Shown one piece after another: positions 55,102 through 62,232 of a stretch of DNA of 64,000 nt. The stretch spans positions 124,001 through 188,000 of the forward strand of contig BMUD01000005.1 of the NCBI GenBank assembly GCA_014650015.1, given 5' to 3'. This stretch comes from Streptomyces griseoloalbus (GTDB lineage: Bacteria > Actinomycetota > Actinomycetes > Streptomycetales > Streptomycetaceae). The notes beneath the pieces were generated by a model. The model saw only the letters and a list, made by a program, of their open reading frames with translations, did no database searches and was not told the origin of the DNA. A program made the translations under genes and the position numbers. The first letter of the stretch is position 1. Each line of letters begins with the position of its first letter.

Positions 55102-55860
55102 ATGGCTACCGGCAACCCCGAGGGGAAGCAGCAGCCGCCGGAGGAGAAGCGCCTGGGGCCGGTTCTCCGCAGGCGGGGCCAGGTGCAGGCGAGCACCACG
55201 GACCAGCGGCTGCTGGACGAGCGCGCCCCCACGGACTGGGTCCACACCGATCCCTGGCGGGTGCTGCGCATCCAGTCGGAGTTCATCGAGGGCTTCGGCA
55301 CGCTGGCCGAACTCCCGCCCGCCATCAGCGTGTTCGGTTCGGCGCGCACCCCGGTGGACTCCACGGAATACGAGGCCGGTGTCCGCCTGGGCCGCGGCCT
55401 GGTCGAGGCGGGCTTCGCGGTGATCACCGGCGGTGGTCCCGGGGCCATGGAGGCGGCCAACAAGGGCGCCTGCGAGGCCGACGGCATCTCGGTCGGCCTG
55501 GGCATCGAGCTGCCCTTCGAGCAGGGGCTGAACCCCTATGTCGACATCGGGCTGAACTTCCGTTACTTCTTCGTCCGCAAGATGATGTTCGTCAAGTACG
55601 CCCAGGGCTTCGTGGTGCTGCCCGGCGGCCTCGGCACCCTCGACGAACTCTTCGAGGCCCTCACCCTCGTCCAGACCCAGAAGGTCACCCGCTTCCCCAT
55701 CGTCCTGTTCGGCACGGACTACTGGGGCGGCCTGGTCGACTGGCTCCGCCGCACGGTCATCGCGCAGGGCAAGGCGTCGGAGAAGGACCTGCTGCTGTTC
55801 CACGTCACCGACGACGTGGAGGAGGCGGTGGCCCTGGTCTCCAAGGAGGCGGGCCGCTGA
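55102..55860 (+). CDS. LOG-family (TIGR00730) Rossmann-fold protein
   Basis: 252 residues from ATG with GGAGGG upstream. It has GGGPGAMEAANKGA and PGGLGTLDELFE, the two signature motifs of LOG proteins, which hydrolyse cytokinin-type nucleoside 5'-monophosphates (phosphoribohydrolase) or related nucleotides. A ~40-residue N-terminal polar tail is present. Next to dapE, as Rv1205 is near dapE in M. tuberculosis. Followed by a hairpin. The physiological substrate in Streptomyces is not known. Confidence 0.9.
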   Translation: MATGNPEGKQQPPEEKRLGPVLRRRGQVQASTTDQRLLDERAPTDWVHTDPWRVLRIQSEFIEGFGTLAELPPAISVFGSARTPVDSTEYEAGVRLGRGLVEAGFAVITGGGPGAMEAANKGACEADGISVGLGIELPFEQGLNPYVDIGLNFRYFFVRKMMFVKYAQGFVVLPGGLGTLDELFEALTLVQTQKVTRFPIVLFGTDYWGGLVDWLRRTVIAQGKASEKDLLLFHVTDDVEEAVALVSKEAGR

Positions 55861-55908
55861 CGGGACCTCCCCCCACCGGGTCGGGTGGTGGGTGACAACG
55901 GCCGGGAG

Positions 55909-55929
55909 CCCGGGGGCGGAGCCCCCGGG
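55909..55929. terminator. terminator after the LOG gene
   Basis: CCCGGGGGC-GGA-GCCCCCGGG is a perfect 9-bp stem with a 3-nt loop. This type of motif recurs in Streptomyces intergenic regions. It lies between convergent genes. Confidence 0.8.
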
Positions 55930-55960
55930 AAGGGGACGGTCAGGGGCGGCGGAACCCGGT

Positions 55961-56000
55961 ATCAGGCCAGCCCTCTCCGCATCAGGCCAGCCCTCTCCGC
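55961..56000. repeat. 20-bp perfect tandem duplication across the folP2-like stop
   Basis: Bases 55961-55980 are repeated exactly at 55981-56000. The duplicated unit carries the folP2-like stop codon, so two copies of the gene's last codons now exist; the first stop met (55982-55984) ends the protein. It probably arose by slippage. Confidence 0.95.
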
Positions 56001-56842
56001 GCGACCGCCGGTGCCCGATCCCCCGCGATGGACGAGACCATGTCCAGGACCTGCCGTGTCTCCGCCACCTCGTGCACCCGGTACACCCGCGCCCCCAGCC
56101 ACGCCGACACCGCGGTCGTCGCCAGCGTCCCCAGCACCCGCTCCTTCACCGGCCGGTCCAGCGTCTCCCCGACGAAGTCCTTGTTGGACAGCGACACCAG
56201 CACCGGCCACCCCGTGGCGACCATCTCGTCCAGCCGCCGCGTCGCCTCCAGGCTGTGCCGCGTGTTCTTCCCGAAGTCGTGCCCGGGATCGATCAGCACC
56301 GACTCCCTCGGCACCCCCAGGGCCACCGCCCGCTCCGCCAGTCCCACGGTCACGCCGAGGATGTCCGCCATGACGTCGTCGTACGTCACCCGGTGCGGCC
56401 GGGTCCGCGGCTCGGCGCCGCCCGCGTGGGTGCACACCAGCCCGACGCCGTACCGGGCGGCGACCTCCGCGAGCCGTGGATCGACCCCGCCCCACGCGTC
56501 GTTCAGCAGGTCCGCCCCCGCCTCGCACACCGCCTCGCCGACCTCGTGCCGCCAGGTGTCCACGCTGATCACGACGTCAGGGAAGCGCCGCCGCACCTCG
56601 GCGACGAAACCGACCGTCCGCCGCGCCTCCTCCTCGGCCGTGACCTCCTCGCCCGGACCGGCCTTCACTCCGCCGATGTCGATGATCGCGGCGCCCTCCG
56701 CCACCGCCTGCTCCACGCGGGCGAGCGCCGGCTCGTCGTGGAAGGTGGCGCCCCGGTCGTAGAAGGAGTCCGGGGTCCGGTTCACGATCGCCATGATCAC
56801 CCGCTCGTGCGGTGCGAAATCCCGCCTGCCCAGCCTGAGCAT
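55982..56842 (-). CDS. dihydropteroate synthase paralogue (FolP2-like)
   Basis: 286 residues from ATG 56842. It is a TIM-barrel pterin-binding protein: MAIVNRTPDSFYDRGATFHD replaces the usual NVTPDSFSDGG, then DIGG (ligand Asp), SVDTW, NDAWGG, DPGHDFGKN and a C-terminal RVHEV. The altered N-terminal loop is the mark of the actinobacterial FolP2 group, which is thought not to be the main sulfonamide target. Here it is on the minus strand, opposite to its neighbours. Its stop lies in a tandem duplication. True DHPS activity is uncertain. Confidence 0.87.
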   Translation of the reverse strand: MLRLGRRDFAPHERVIMAIVNRTPDSFYDRGATFHDEPALARVEQAVAEGAAIIDIGGVKAGPGEEVTAEEEARRTVGFVAEVRRRFPDVVISVDTWRHEVGEAVCEAGADLLNDAWGGVDPRLAEVAARYGVGLVCTHAGGAEPRTRPHRVTYDDVMADILGVTVGLAERAVALGVPRESVLIDPGHDFGKNTRHSLEATRRLDEMVATGWPVLVSLSNKDFVGETLDRPVKERVLGTLATTAVSAWLGARVYRVHEVAETRQVLDMVSSIAGDRAPAVARRGLA

Positions 56843-56995
56843 CTCCTGCGACCTCTCCTCGTACGTGCGACTCGGCCGCCCGCGACCGCCCGGCGGCTCC
56901 GACTGTCAGACTCGCATGGCACGATCGGAGCCACACATCCGACTCCGACTCACTTCCGACGCACTCCGACACATCCGACCGTGGGGGCCCCGGCG

Positions 56996-57358
56996 ATGGT
57001 TATGTTCTTGTTCCTGGTCGTCGCGCTCGCCGTCGTGGTCACCGCGGTGACGCTCCTCGTGGTGGGCGGTGGCGACAACGGCCCGCTGCCCGACGCGGCC
57101 CCCGAGCGTCTGTGGGACCCCCTGCCGCCGGACCGCCCGGTCAACCGCGGGGACGTCGACAGCCTGCGCTTCCCGCTCGCCGCCCGGGGCTACCGCATGG
57201 CGGACGTGGACGACGCCCTCGGACGCCTCGGCGCCGAGCTCGCCGAGCGCGACGCCCGGATCGCCGACCTGGAGTCCGCGCTGGCGGGCGCCCGTGCCGC
57301 CGCGGCCCACCTGTCCATGGACAAGCCCGCCCCGCGCCGCGAGGAGGAGCAGCCGTGA
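56996..57358 (+). CDS. DivIVA-domain membrane protein
   Basis: 120 residues from ATG 56996 (GTG 56981 and ATG 57002 are also in frame; GGGGG precedes 56996). One N-terminal helix (MFLFLVVALAVVVTAVTLLVV) is followed by a DivIVA-like helix-forming segment: FPLAARGYRMADVDDALGRLGAELAERD is the classic N-terminal DivIVA pattern. It may sit at membrane curvature or poles. Corresponds in position to Rv1209 of M. tuberculosis. Its stop overlaps the tag gene by 4 nt. Confidence 0.8.
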   Translation: MVMFLFLVVALAVVVTAVTLLVVGGGDNGPLPDAAPERLWDPLPPDRPVNRGDVDSLRFPLAARGYRMADVDDALGRLGAELAERDARIADLESALAGARAAAAHLSMDKPAPRREEEQP

Positions 57359-57993
57359 GCGACGGAGCGGCAGCCGCCCTCACCGGCCCGGACGGTCTCC
57401 CGCGCTGCCCCTGGGCCCTGTCCACCGCGGACTACGTGGCGTACCACGACGAGGAGTGGGGCCGCCCGGTCCACGGCGACGACGCCCTCTTCGAACGGCT
57501 CAGCCTGGAGGCGTTCCAGTCCGGCCTGTCCTGGATCACCATCCTGCGCCGCCGTCCCGGCTTCCGCGCCGCCTTCGCCGAGTTCAAGATCGCCGCGGTC
57601 GCGGAGTTCACCGACACCGACCGCGAGCGCCTGCTGGCCGATGCCGGCATCATCCGCAATCGCGCCAAGATCGACGCGACCCTCGCCAACGCGCGCGTGC
57701 TGGCCGGGTGGGCGCCCGGCGACCTGGACGCCCTCATCTGGTCCCACGCCCCCGACCCGGCCCGCCGCCCGGCGCCCCAGGCCCTCACCGACGTCCCCGC
57801 GGTCACCCCGGAGTCGACGGCCCTGTCCAAGGCCCTGAAGAAGCGGGGCCTGCGCTTCGTCGGCCCGACCACGGCCTACGCCTTGATGCAGGCCTGCGGG
57901 CTGGTGAACGACCACCTGGAAACGTGCGTGGCACGCAACAGCCCGAGCGGCCCGGACAGCCCGGACGGCCCGAGTGGCCCGTCCGGCGGCTGA
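57355..57993 (+). CDS. tag: DNA-3-methyladenine glycosylase I
   Basis: 212 residues from GTG overlapping the upstream stop. RCPWAL near residue 17 holds the zinc Cys, Y-HDEEWG is the family signature, and FERLSLEAFQSGLSWITILRRR and HLETC complete the fold. It removes 3-methyladenine from alkylated DNA for base excision repair. The C-terminal ~25 residues (Ser/Gly/Pro repeats) are extra and disordered. Coupled to the DivIVA-like gene. Confidence 0.93.
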   Translation: MSDGAAAALTGPDGLPRCPWALSTADYVAYHDEEWGRPVHGDDALFERLSLEAFQSGLSWITILRRRPGFRAAFAEFKIAAVAEFTDTDRERLLADAGIIRNRAKIDATLANARVLAGWAPGDLDALIWSHAPDPARRPAPQALTDVPAVTPESTALSKALKKRGLRFVGPTTAYALMQACGLVNDHLETCVARNSPSGPDSPDGPSGPSGG

Positions 57994-58036
57994 GGGCCGG
58001 GCACGGGCCACCGGGTACGGATGCGGGGACCGCCGC

Positions 58037-58840
58037 TCAGCGGCCCAGATACCTCGGCTTCTCCTTGTTCACGAACGCCTGCACCGCGATCGCGTGGTCC
58101 TCGGAGGAGCCCGCCCGGGTCTGGAGCTCGTCCTCCTTCTCCAGGGCCTCCTCCAGCGAGTGGCTCAGCCCGTACGCCACGGACTCCTTCAGCGCCGCGT
58201 ACGCCACCGTCGGCCCCCCGGCCAGGGCGCGGGCCACCTTCTCCGCCTCCGCGCGCAGCTCCGCCGCCGGGACCAGCCGGTTCGCGATGCCCAGCTCGTA
58301 CGCCTCCTGCGCCGGGATGTTGCGCGGGAAGAGCAGCAGGTCGGTGGCGCGCCCGGGGCCGATCACGCGCGGCAGCGTCCAGGAGATCCCGGAGTCCGCG
58401 GTCAGCGCGACGCCGGCGAACGACGTGTTGAAGGCCGCCGTGTCCGCGACGATCCGGTAGTCCGCGGCCAGCGCGAAGCCGAATCCGGCGCCCGCCGCGA
58501 CCCCGTTCACCGCCGCGACCACCGGCTTCGGGGCCCCGGCCAGGGCCTTCACGATCGGGTTGTAGTGCTCGCGCACCGTGCTCATGGTCTGCCCCGAACC
58601 GCTCGCCCGGTCGGCGGCCAGCAACCCGATGTGTTCCTTGAGGTCCTGCCCGACGCAGAACGCCCTGTCCCCGGCCGCCGTCAGCAGCACGGCCCGTACG
58701 GCGTCGTCGTCCGCGGCGGACCGGACCGCGTCCCGGAGGGCGACCTTCGCCGCGACGTTCAGCGCGTTCATCGCCTCGGGGCGGTTCAGCGTGATCGTCG
58801 CGAGTCCGTCGCTCACCTCGTAGAGCACGGTGTCGGCCAT
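58037..58840 (-). CDS. enoyl-CoA hydratase/isomerase family protein
   Basis: 267 residues from ATG 58840 with GGAGGG upstream. Crotonase fold: LNRPEAMNALN, GDRAFCVGQDLKEH (oxyanion hole), VNGVAAGAGFGFALAAD (second oxyanion loop) and SFAGVALTADSG. The position usually holding a catalytic Glu carries Ala/Asp variants, resembling PaaG/isomerase-type members. Likely acts in fatty or phenylacetyl-CoA degradation. Convergent with tag, divergent from the DUF3117 gene. Confidence 0.9.
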   Translation of the reverse strand: MADTVLYEVSDGLATITLNRPEAMNALNVAAKVALRDAVRSAADDDAVRAVLLTAAGDRAFCVGQDLKEHIGLLAADRASGSGQTMSTVREHYNPIVKALAGAPKPVVAAVNGVAAGAGFGFALAADYRIVADTAAFNTSFAGVALTADSGISWTLPRVIGPGRATDLLLFPRNIPAQEAYELGIANRLVPAAELRAEAEKVARALAGGPTVAYAALKESVAYGLSHSLEEALEKEDELQTRAGSSEDHAIAVQAFVNKEKPRYLGR

Positions 58841-59219
58841 GGCGTATCCCTCCGTGTGGTGGCTCGGGACGTACCGGCGGGTACGTCCCCGTCTGCAGGA
58901 CAGCATGACGGAGTCCACCCGCTACGGACCGCGGTCGGCGTGTGACCTGCGTCAAACGATTCCGGTGCGTTTCCGATCGGCGGACCTGTGTGCGGCGGCG
59001 CAGTATCGCAGCCACACCGCCGAATTGAGTGGTTTTGGTCGCGTGCGTTGCCCAAGCGATGCCGCCTGATGTTGGTCATCGGGTCCTGCGATGCGGGATA
59101 ATGGCCTGGAAGCAATGTGTTCGATGCCGGTGGCGTGTGTCCTGCTTCGAGGACCGCAGGTGCCCTTCAGTGGGCCGTCGGCTAGACGGTTTAGCTGGGT
59201 TTCAGGAAGGGGAACGAGC
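58841..59219 (+). promoter_or_regulatory. 379-nt region with promoter of DUF3117 gene
   Basis: No gene supported. GATAAT at 59097-59102 is an excellent -10 element, with TTGGTC at 59072-59077 as a possible -35 (19-nt spacing, long). The transcript would have a ~110-nt leader ending in AGGAAGGGG before the ATG. The left end must carry the enoyl-CoA hydratase promoter. Confidence 0.5.
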
Positions 59220-59387
59220 ATGGCGGCCATGAAGCCGCGGACGGGTGATGGCCCGCTCGAGGTGACCAAGGAGGGGCGGGGCATCGTCATGCGCGTTCCG
59301 CTCGAAGGCGGCGGTCGGCTCGTCGTCGAGCTGACCCCGGACGAGGCCGACGCACTCGGCGACGCCCTCAAGAAGGTCGTCGGCTGA
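59220..59387 (+). CDS. DUF3117 family protein
   Basis: 55 residues from ATG with AGGAAGGGG upstream. MAAMKPRTGDGPLEVTKEGR, then IVMRVPLEGGGRLVVELTP and DEADALGDALKKV is the complete, highly conserved actinobacterial DUF3117 sequence (Rv1211 in M. tuberculosis). No function is established. Flanked by its own promoter and a strong terminator, so a stand-alone gene. Confidence 0.93.
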   Translation: MAAMKPRTGDGPLEVTKEGRGIVMRVPLEGGGRLVVELTPDEADALGDALKKVVG

Positions 59388-59411
59388 CGCGCGCACGCGA
59401 CCATACCCTTT

Positions 59412-59449
59412 CAGTCGCCCCGGCACCGCACGCGGTGCCGGGGCGACTG
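59412..59449. terminator. strong bidirectional terminator
   Basis: A 17-bp perfect stem (CAGTCGCCCCGGCACCG with its reverse complement) and a 4-nt loop, followed by TTTGG. Lies between the DUF3117 gene and the convergent methyltransferase gene. Confidence 0.92.
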
Positions 59450-59478
59450 TTTGGCCTCCTGCCCCGCCCACCCCCAGC

Positions 59479-60111
59479 TCACCGCTTCACGACGCAGAGG
59501 AGCCCGTCACCCACCGGCAGCAGCGAGGACACCAGGTCCGTGCTCTCCCGTACCGTCCGCACCAGCTCCCGCAGCCGCAGCACCTCCGTGGGCTGCGGTC
59601 CGGAGTCCACCGTGCGCCCGTTGGCGAAGACGCCCTCGAAAGCCACCAGGCCTCCCGGACGCAGCAGACGCAACGATTCCGCGAGGTAGTCCTGGTACTC
59701 CTGCCGGTCGCCGTCGCAGAAGACCAGGTCGTATCCGGCGTCCGCGAGGCGGGGCAGCACGTCCAGTGCGCGGCCCGGGATGAACCGGGCCCGATTGCCG
59801 GCGAAGCCGGCGTCACGGAAGGCCTGGCGGGCGGACTGCTGGTGCTCCGGCTCCTGATCGACCGTCGTCAGCACCCCGTCCGGCCGCATCCCGTGCAGCA
59901 GATGGATCCCGGAGACCCCGCAGCCGGTGCCGATCTCCGCGACCGCCTTGGCATCCACGCTGGCGGCGAGCAAGCGCAGGGCCGCGCCCGTGCCGGGCGC
60001 CACCGAGCGCAGCCCTGCGTCGCGAGCCCGGTCACGGGCCCAGTGCAGCGCTTCGTCCTCGGCGACATAGGCGTCGGCGAAGGCCCAGCTCGTCTGCCGG
60101 TTGGCGGTAAT
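59479..60111 (-). CDS. O-methyltransferase, likely starting at an ATT codon
   Basis: Class I SAM-dependent O-methyltransferase: VAEIGTGCGVSGIHLLHGM (SAM site), LTTVDQEPEH, FIPGRALDVLPRL, YDLVFCDGDRQEYQDYL, RPGGLVAFEG. The only in-frame GTG (60003) would give 174 residues and remove a helix, NRQTSWAFADAYVAEDEALHW, which is coding-like and matches the N-terminal region of Rv1220c-type homologues. No ATG, GTG or TTG occurs in frame for at least ~150 nt upstream. An ATT at 60111 sits seven nucleotides after AGGAG, giving 210 residues. Substrate unknown. Opposite strand to the sigma gene, as in mycobacteria. Confidence 0.75.
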   Translation of the reverse strand: MTANRQTSWAFADAYVAEDEALHWARDRARDAGLRSVAPGTGAALRLLAASVDAKAVAEIGTGCGVSGIHLLHGMRPDGVLTTVDQEPEHQQSARQAFRDAGFAGNRARFIPGRALDVLPRLADAGYDLVFCDGDRQEYQDYLAESLRLLRPGGLVAFEGVFANGRTVDSGPQPTEVLRLRELVRTVRESTDLVSSLLPVGDGLLCVVKR

Positions 60112-60339
60112 GACCCTCTCCTGTCCCCGTGGTGGCCTGGGCGTGACTGTATCCGTTGGCGTCGGGAACCCGCAGATGGGACCGGTCGTTGAAAGGGATG
60201 AGCAAATGGCGCGTGCCGTGACGGGGGGCGGGGAGTGGACGAGGGCGCCGGGCAGGTGCTGACGCGGGCGTACGAGCCGTGGCAGCGCAGATCAAATTCT
60301 CGTAAAACCGCTTATCCGGAGCTAACGGGCGAGGTGGCT

Positions 60340-61113
60340 ATGGTAGGGGCTCCGCTGGACACCACCAGAGCCGATAGGGGAGGTGCGGCTGCGCCTGTGG
60401 ATCGCGCAGGAGCGCTGCGGCGCCTCCTCGGATCGGCGGGCAGGCCGAAATCCGTGAACAACACCGCTGCTGACCACGACCGCGCCGGAGACCCGGCCCA
60501 GACCGCGACCTTCTCCACCGACGCGGACGGGCAGGCGTGGACTCCGCCCACGTGGGAGGAGATCGTCAGCATGCACAGCGGCCGGGTCTACCGGCTCGCC
60601 TACCGTCTCACCGGCAACCAGCACGACGCCGAGGACCTCACCCAGGAGGTCTTCGTCCGCGTCTTCCGCTCCCTGTCGACCTACACGCCGGGCACCTTCG
60701 AGGGCTGGCTGCACCGCATCACCACCAACCTGTTCCTGGACATGGTCCGCCGCAAGCAGCGCATCCGTTTCGACGCGCTCGGCGAGGACGCGGCCGAGCG
60801 GCTGGCCAGCAAGGAACCCAGCCCGCAGCAGGTCTTCAACGACGCCCACTTCGACGCGGACGTCCAGCAGGCCCTCGACACCCTCGCCCCCGAGTTCCGT
60901 GCAGCCGTCGTCCTGTGCGACATCGAAGGTCTGTCCTACGAGGAGATCGCGGCCACCCTGGGCGTCAAGCTCGGCACCGTCCGGTCCCGCATCCACCGCG
61001 GCCGTTCCCAGCTGCGCAAGGCCCTCGCGCACCGCTCGCCGCAGGCGCGCGCGGAGCGCCGCTCCTTCGTGCCGCGTGTTCCCGCACTGGGAGGAGGGGG
61101 CGCGAGCGCGTGA
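60340..61113 (+). CDS. sigE: ECF RNA polymerase sigma factor, SigE type
   Basis: 257 residues from ATG 60340. The frame extends to a GTG at 60235, but codons there are atypical (AGA, TCA, AAT, TCT, AAA, CTA), so the shorter start is preferred. Sigma2: [20 protein letters not shown] then [14 protein letters not shown]; sigma4: [20 protein letters not shown]-like segment and [11 protein letters not shown] helix-turn-helix. A ~80-residue N-terminal tail is longer than most ECF factors. Gene order with anti-sigma and htrA matches the M. tuberculosis sigE-rseA-htrA stress operon. This is the Rv1221 orthologue type, not the S. coelicolor gene called sigE (cell-wall). Confidence 0.88.
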   Translation: MVGAPLDTTRADRGGAAAPVDRAGALRRLLGSAGRPKSVNNTAADHDRAGDPAQTATFSTDADGQAWTPPTWEEIVSMHSGRVYRLAYRLTGNQHDAEDLTQEVFVRVFRSLSTYTPGTFEGWLHRITTNLFLDMVRRKQRIRFDALGEDAAERLASKEPSPQQVFNDAHFDADVQQALDTLAPEFRAAVVLCDIEGLSYEEIAATLGVKLGTVRSRIHRGRSQLRKALAHRSPQARAERRSFVPRVPALGGGGASA

Positions 61114-62075
61114 ACGGTTCACTGCCGAAGTCTTCCGAGGGGCACCTCGCAGAGCAGCACCTGGGAGACCGACTCTCCGCCCTGGTGGACGGAGAGCTCG
61201 GTCATGACGCGCGTGAGCGCGTACTGGCGCACGTCGCCACCTGCGCCAAGTGCAAGGCGGAGGTGGACGCGCAGCGCCGCCTGAAGAACGTTTTCGCGGC
61301 GGCGGCCCCGCCGCCGCCCTCCGAGAGTTTCCTGGCCCGCCTCCAGGGCCTGCCGGCCGGGGGCGACCTCGGCGACGGCGGTTCACCGCTGGGCGGCGGA
61401 GGGCTGCCGGGCGGCATGTCCGGGCGGTTCGGCGCGGGCTCCGGGGTCTTCGGGGCCAGGCGGAGCGAGCGCTTCGAGTTCGCGTACGCGCCCATCCGCC
61501 GTCATGAGCCGGCGCTTCCGGCGTCCACGGCGGGCGGCCGCGGCTTCGGCGTCCATGACGTCAGCCGCCACGAGACCGACCGGCCGGCCTCGCGCGGACT
61601 GCGGTTCGCGTTCGTCGCCGCCGGGGCGGTCTCCCTGGCCGCGATCGCGCTCGGCGGGGTCACCGCGAGCACGCCCACCGACACGGAGGCGCGTGGCTCG
61701 GGCAAGGGCAGCAACGCGACACCGATGCGCACCCAGGGGGCCGGCCTGGCGGCGACGCCCGAGTCCCAGCGGCGACGTGGCGTCGGACCGCTGCTCGGTC
61801 AGCTGGAGGGCCAGAGCGCGCTGGGGAACACCCCGGCCGCCCCGACCGCGGTGTCCGCGCCGCTGCTGCCCGGGGTGCCGCCACCCACGGTGCGTCACCC
61901 CACACCGGGCACGCCGGTGACGGGGGGAGCGACGGCGGTGTCTCCGCTGATACGTCCGCTCGCCTCAGCCCCGCCGCTCACCCTGACCTCGTGGGCCGAG
62001 TCCGTCGGGCTGAAGGAACCCGGCCTCGTCACCGCCGGTGCGACGCCGGTTCCCACCTCCAGCACGGCCCGCTGA
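61110..62075 (+). CDS. rseA: zinc-binding anti-sigma factor (RseA-like)
   Basis: 321 residues from GTG overlapping the sigma stop by 4 nt. N-terminal ZAS domain with H41, C45 and C48 (HVATCAKC), which should grip the sigma factor and may respond to redox. Residues ~75-160 are Gly/Arg-rich. One membrane helix spans ~165-188 ([16 protein letters not shown]), and ~130 residues follow outside, Pro/Thr-rich and without known domain. Mycobacterial RseA lacks this membrane-crossing layout, so here release by proteolysis is conceivable. Confidence 0.88.
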   Translation: MNGSLPKSSEGHLAEQHLGDRLSALVDGELGHDARERVLAHVATCAKCKAEVDAQRRLKNVFAAAAPPPPSESFLARLQGLPAGGDLGDGGSPLGGGGLPGGMSGRFGAGSGVFGARRSERFEFAYAPIRRHEPALPASTAGGRGFGVHDVSRHETDRPASRGLRFAFVAAGAVSLAAIALGGVTASTPTDTEARGSGKGSNATPMRTQGAGLAATPESQRRRGVGPLLGQLEGQSALGNTPAAPTAVSAPLLPGVPPPTVRHPTPGTPVTGGATAVSPLIRPLASAPPLTLTSWAESVGLKEPGLVTAGATPVPTSSTAR

Positions 62076-62232
62076 CCCGTCCACTGCGCAGGGGCGCGCG
62101 AACCTGATTGAATCCAGGTGGCGCGCCCAGGCCCACACCGCCGGGCGCCGAGCCAGGCTCCGACGCACCGGCGGACGGAGCCACGGAGCCACGGAGCCGA
62201 CGATCCGTGCCGTGTCCAGCTGTGGGGAGAGC

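Noticed and set aside
60003-60003. GTG 60003 as the methyltransferase start
   Set aside because: It would remove a coding-like N-terminal helix region and has no ribosome site; the ATT at 60111 fits better, though this is not proven.
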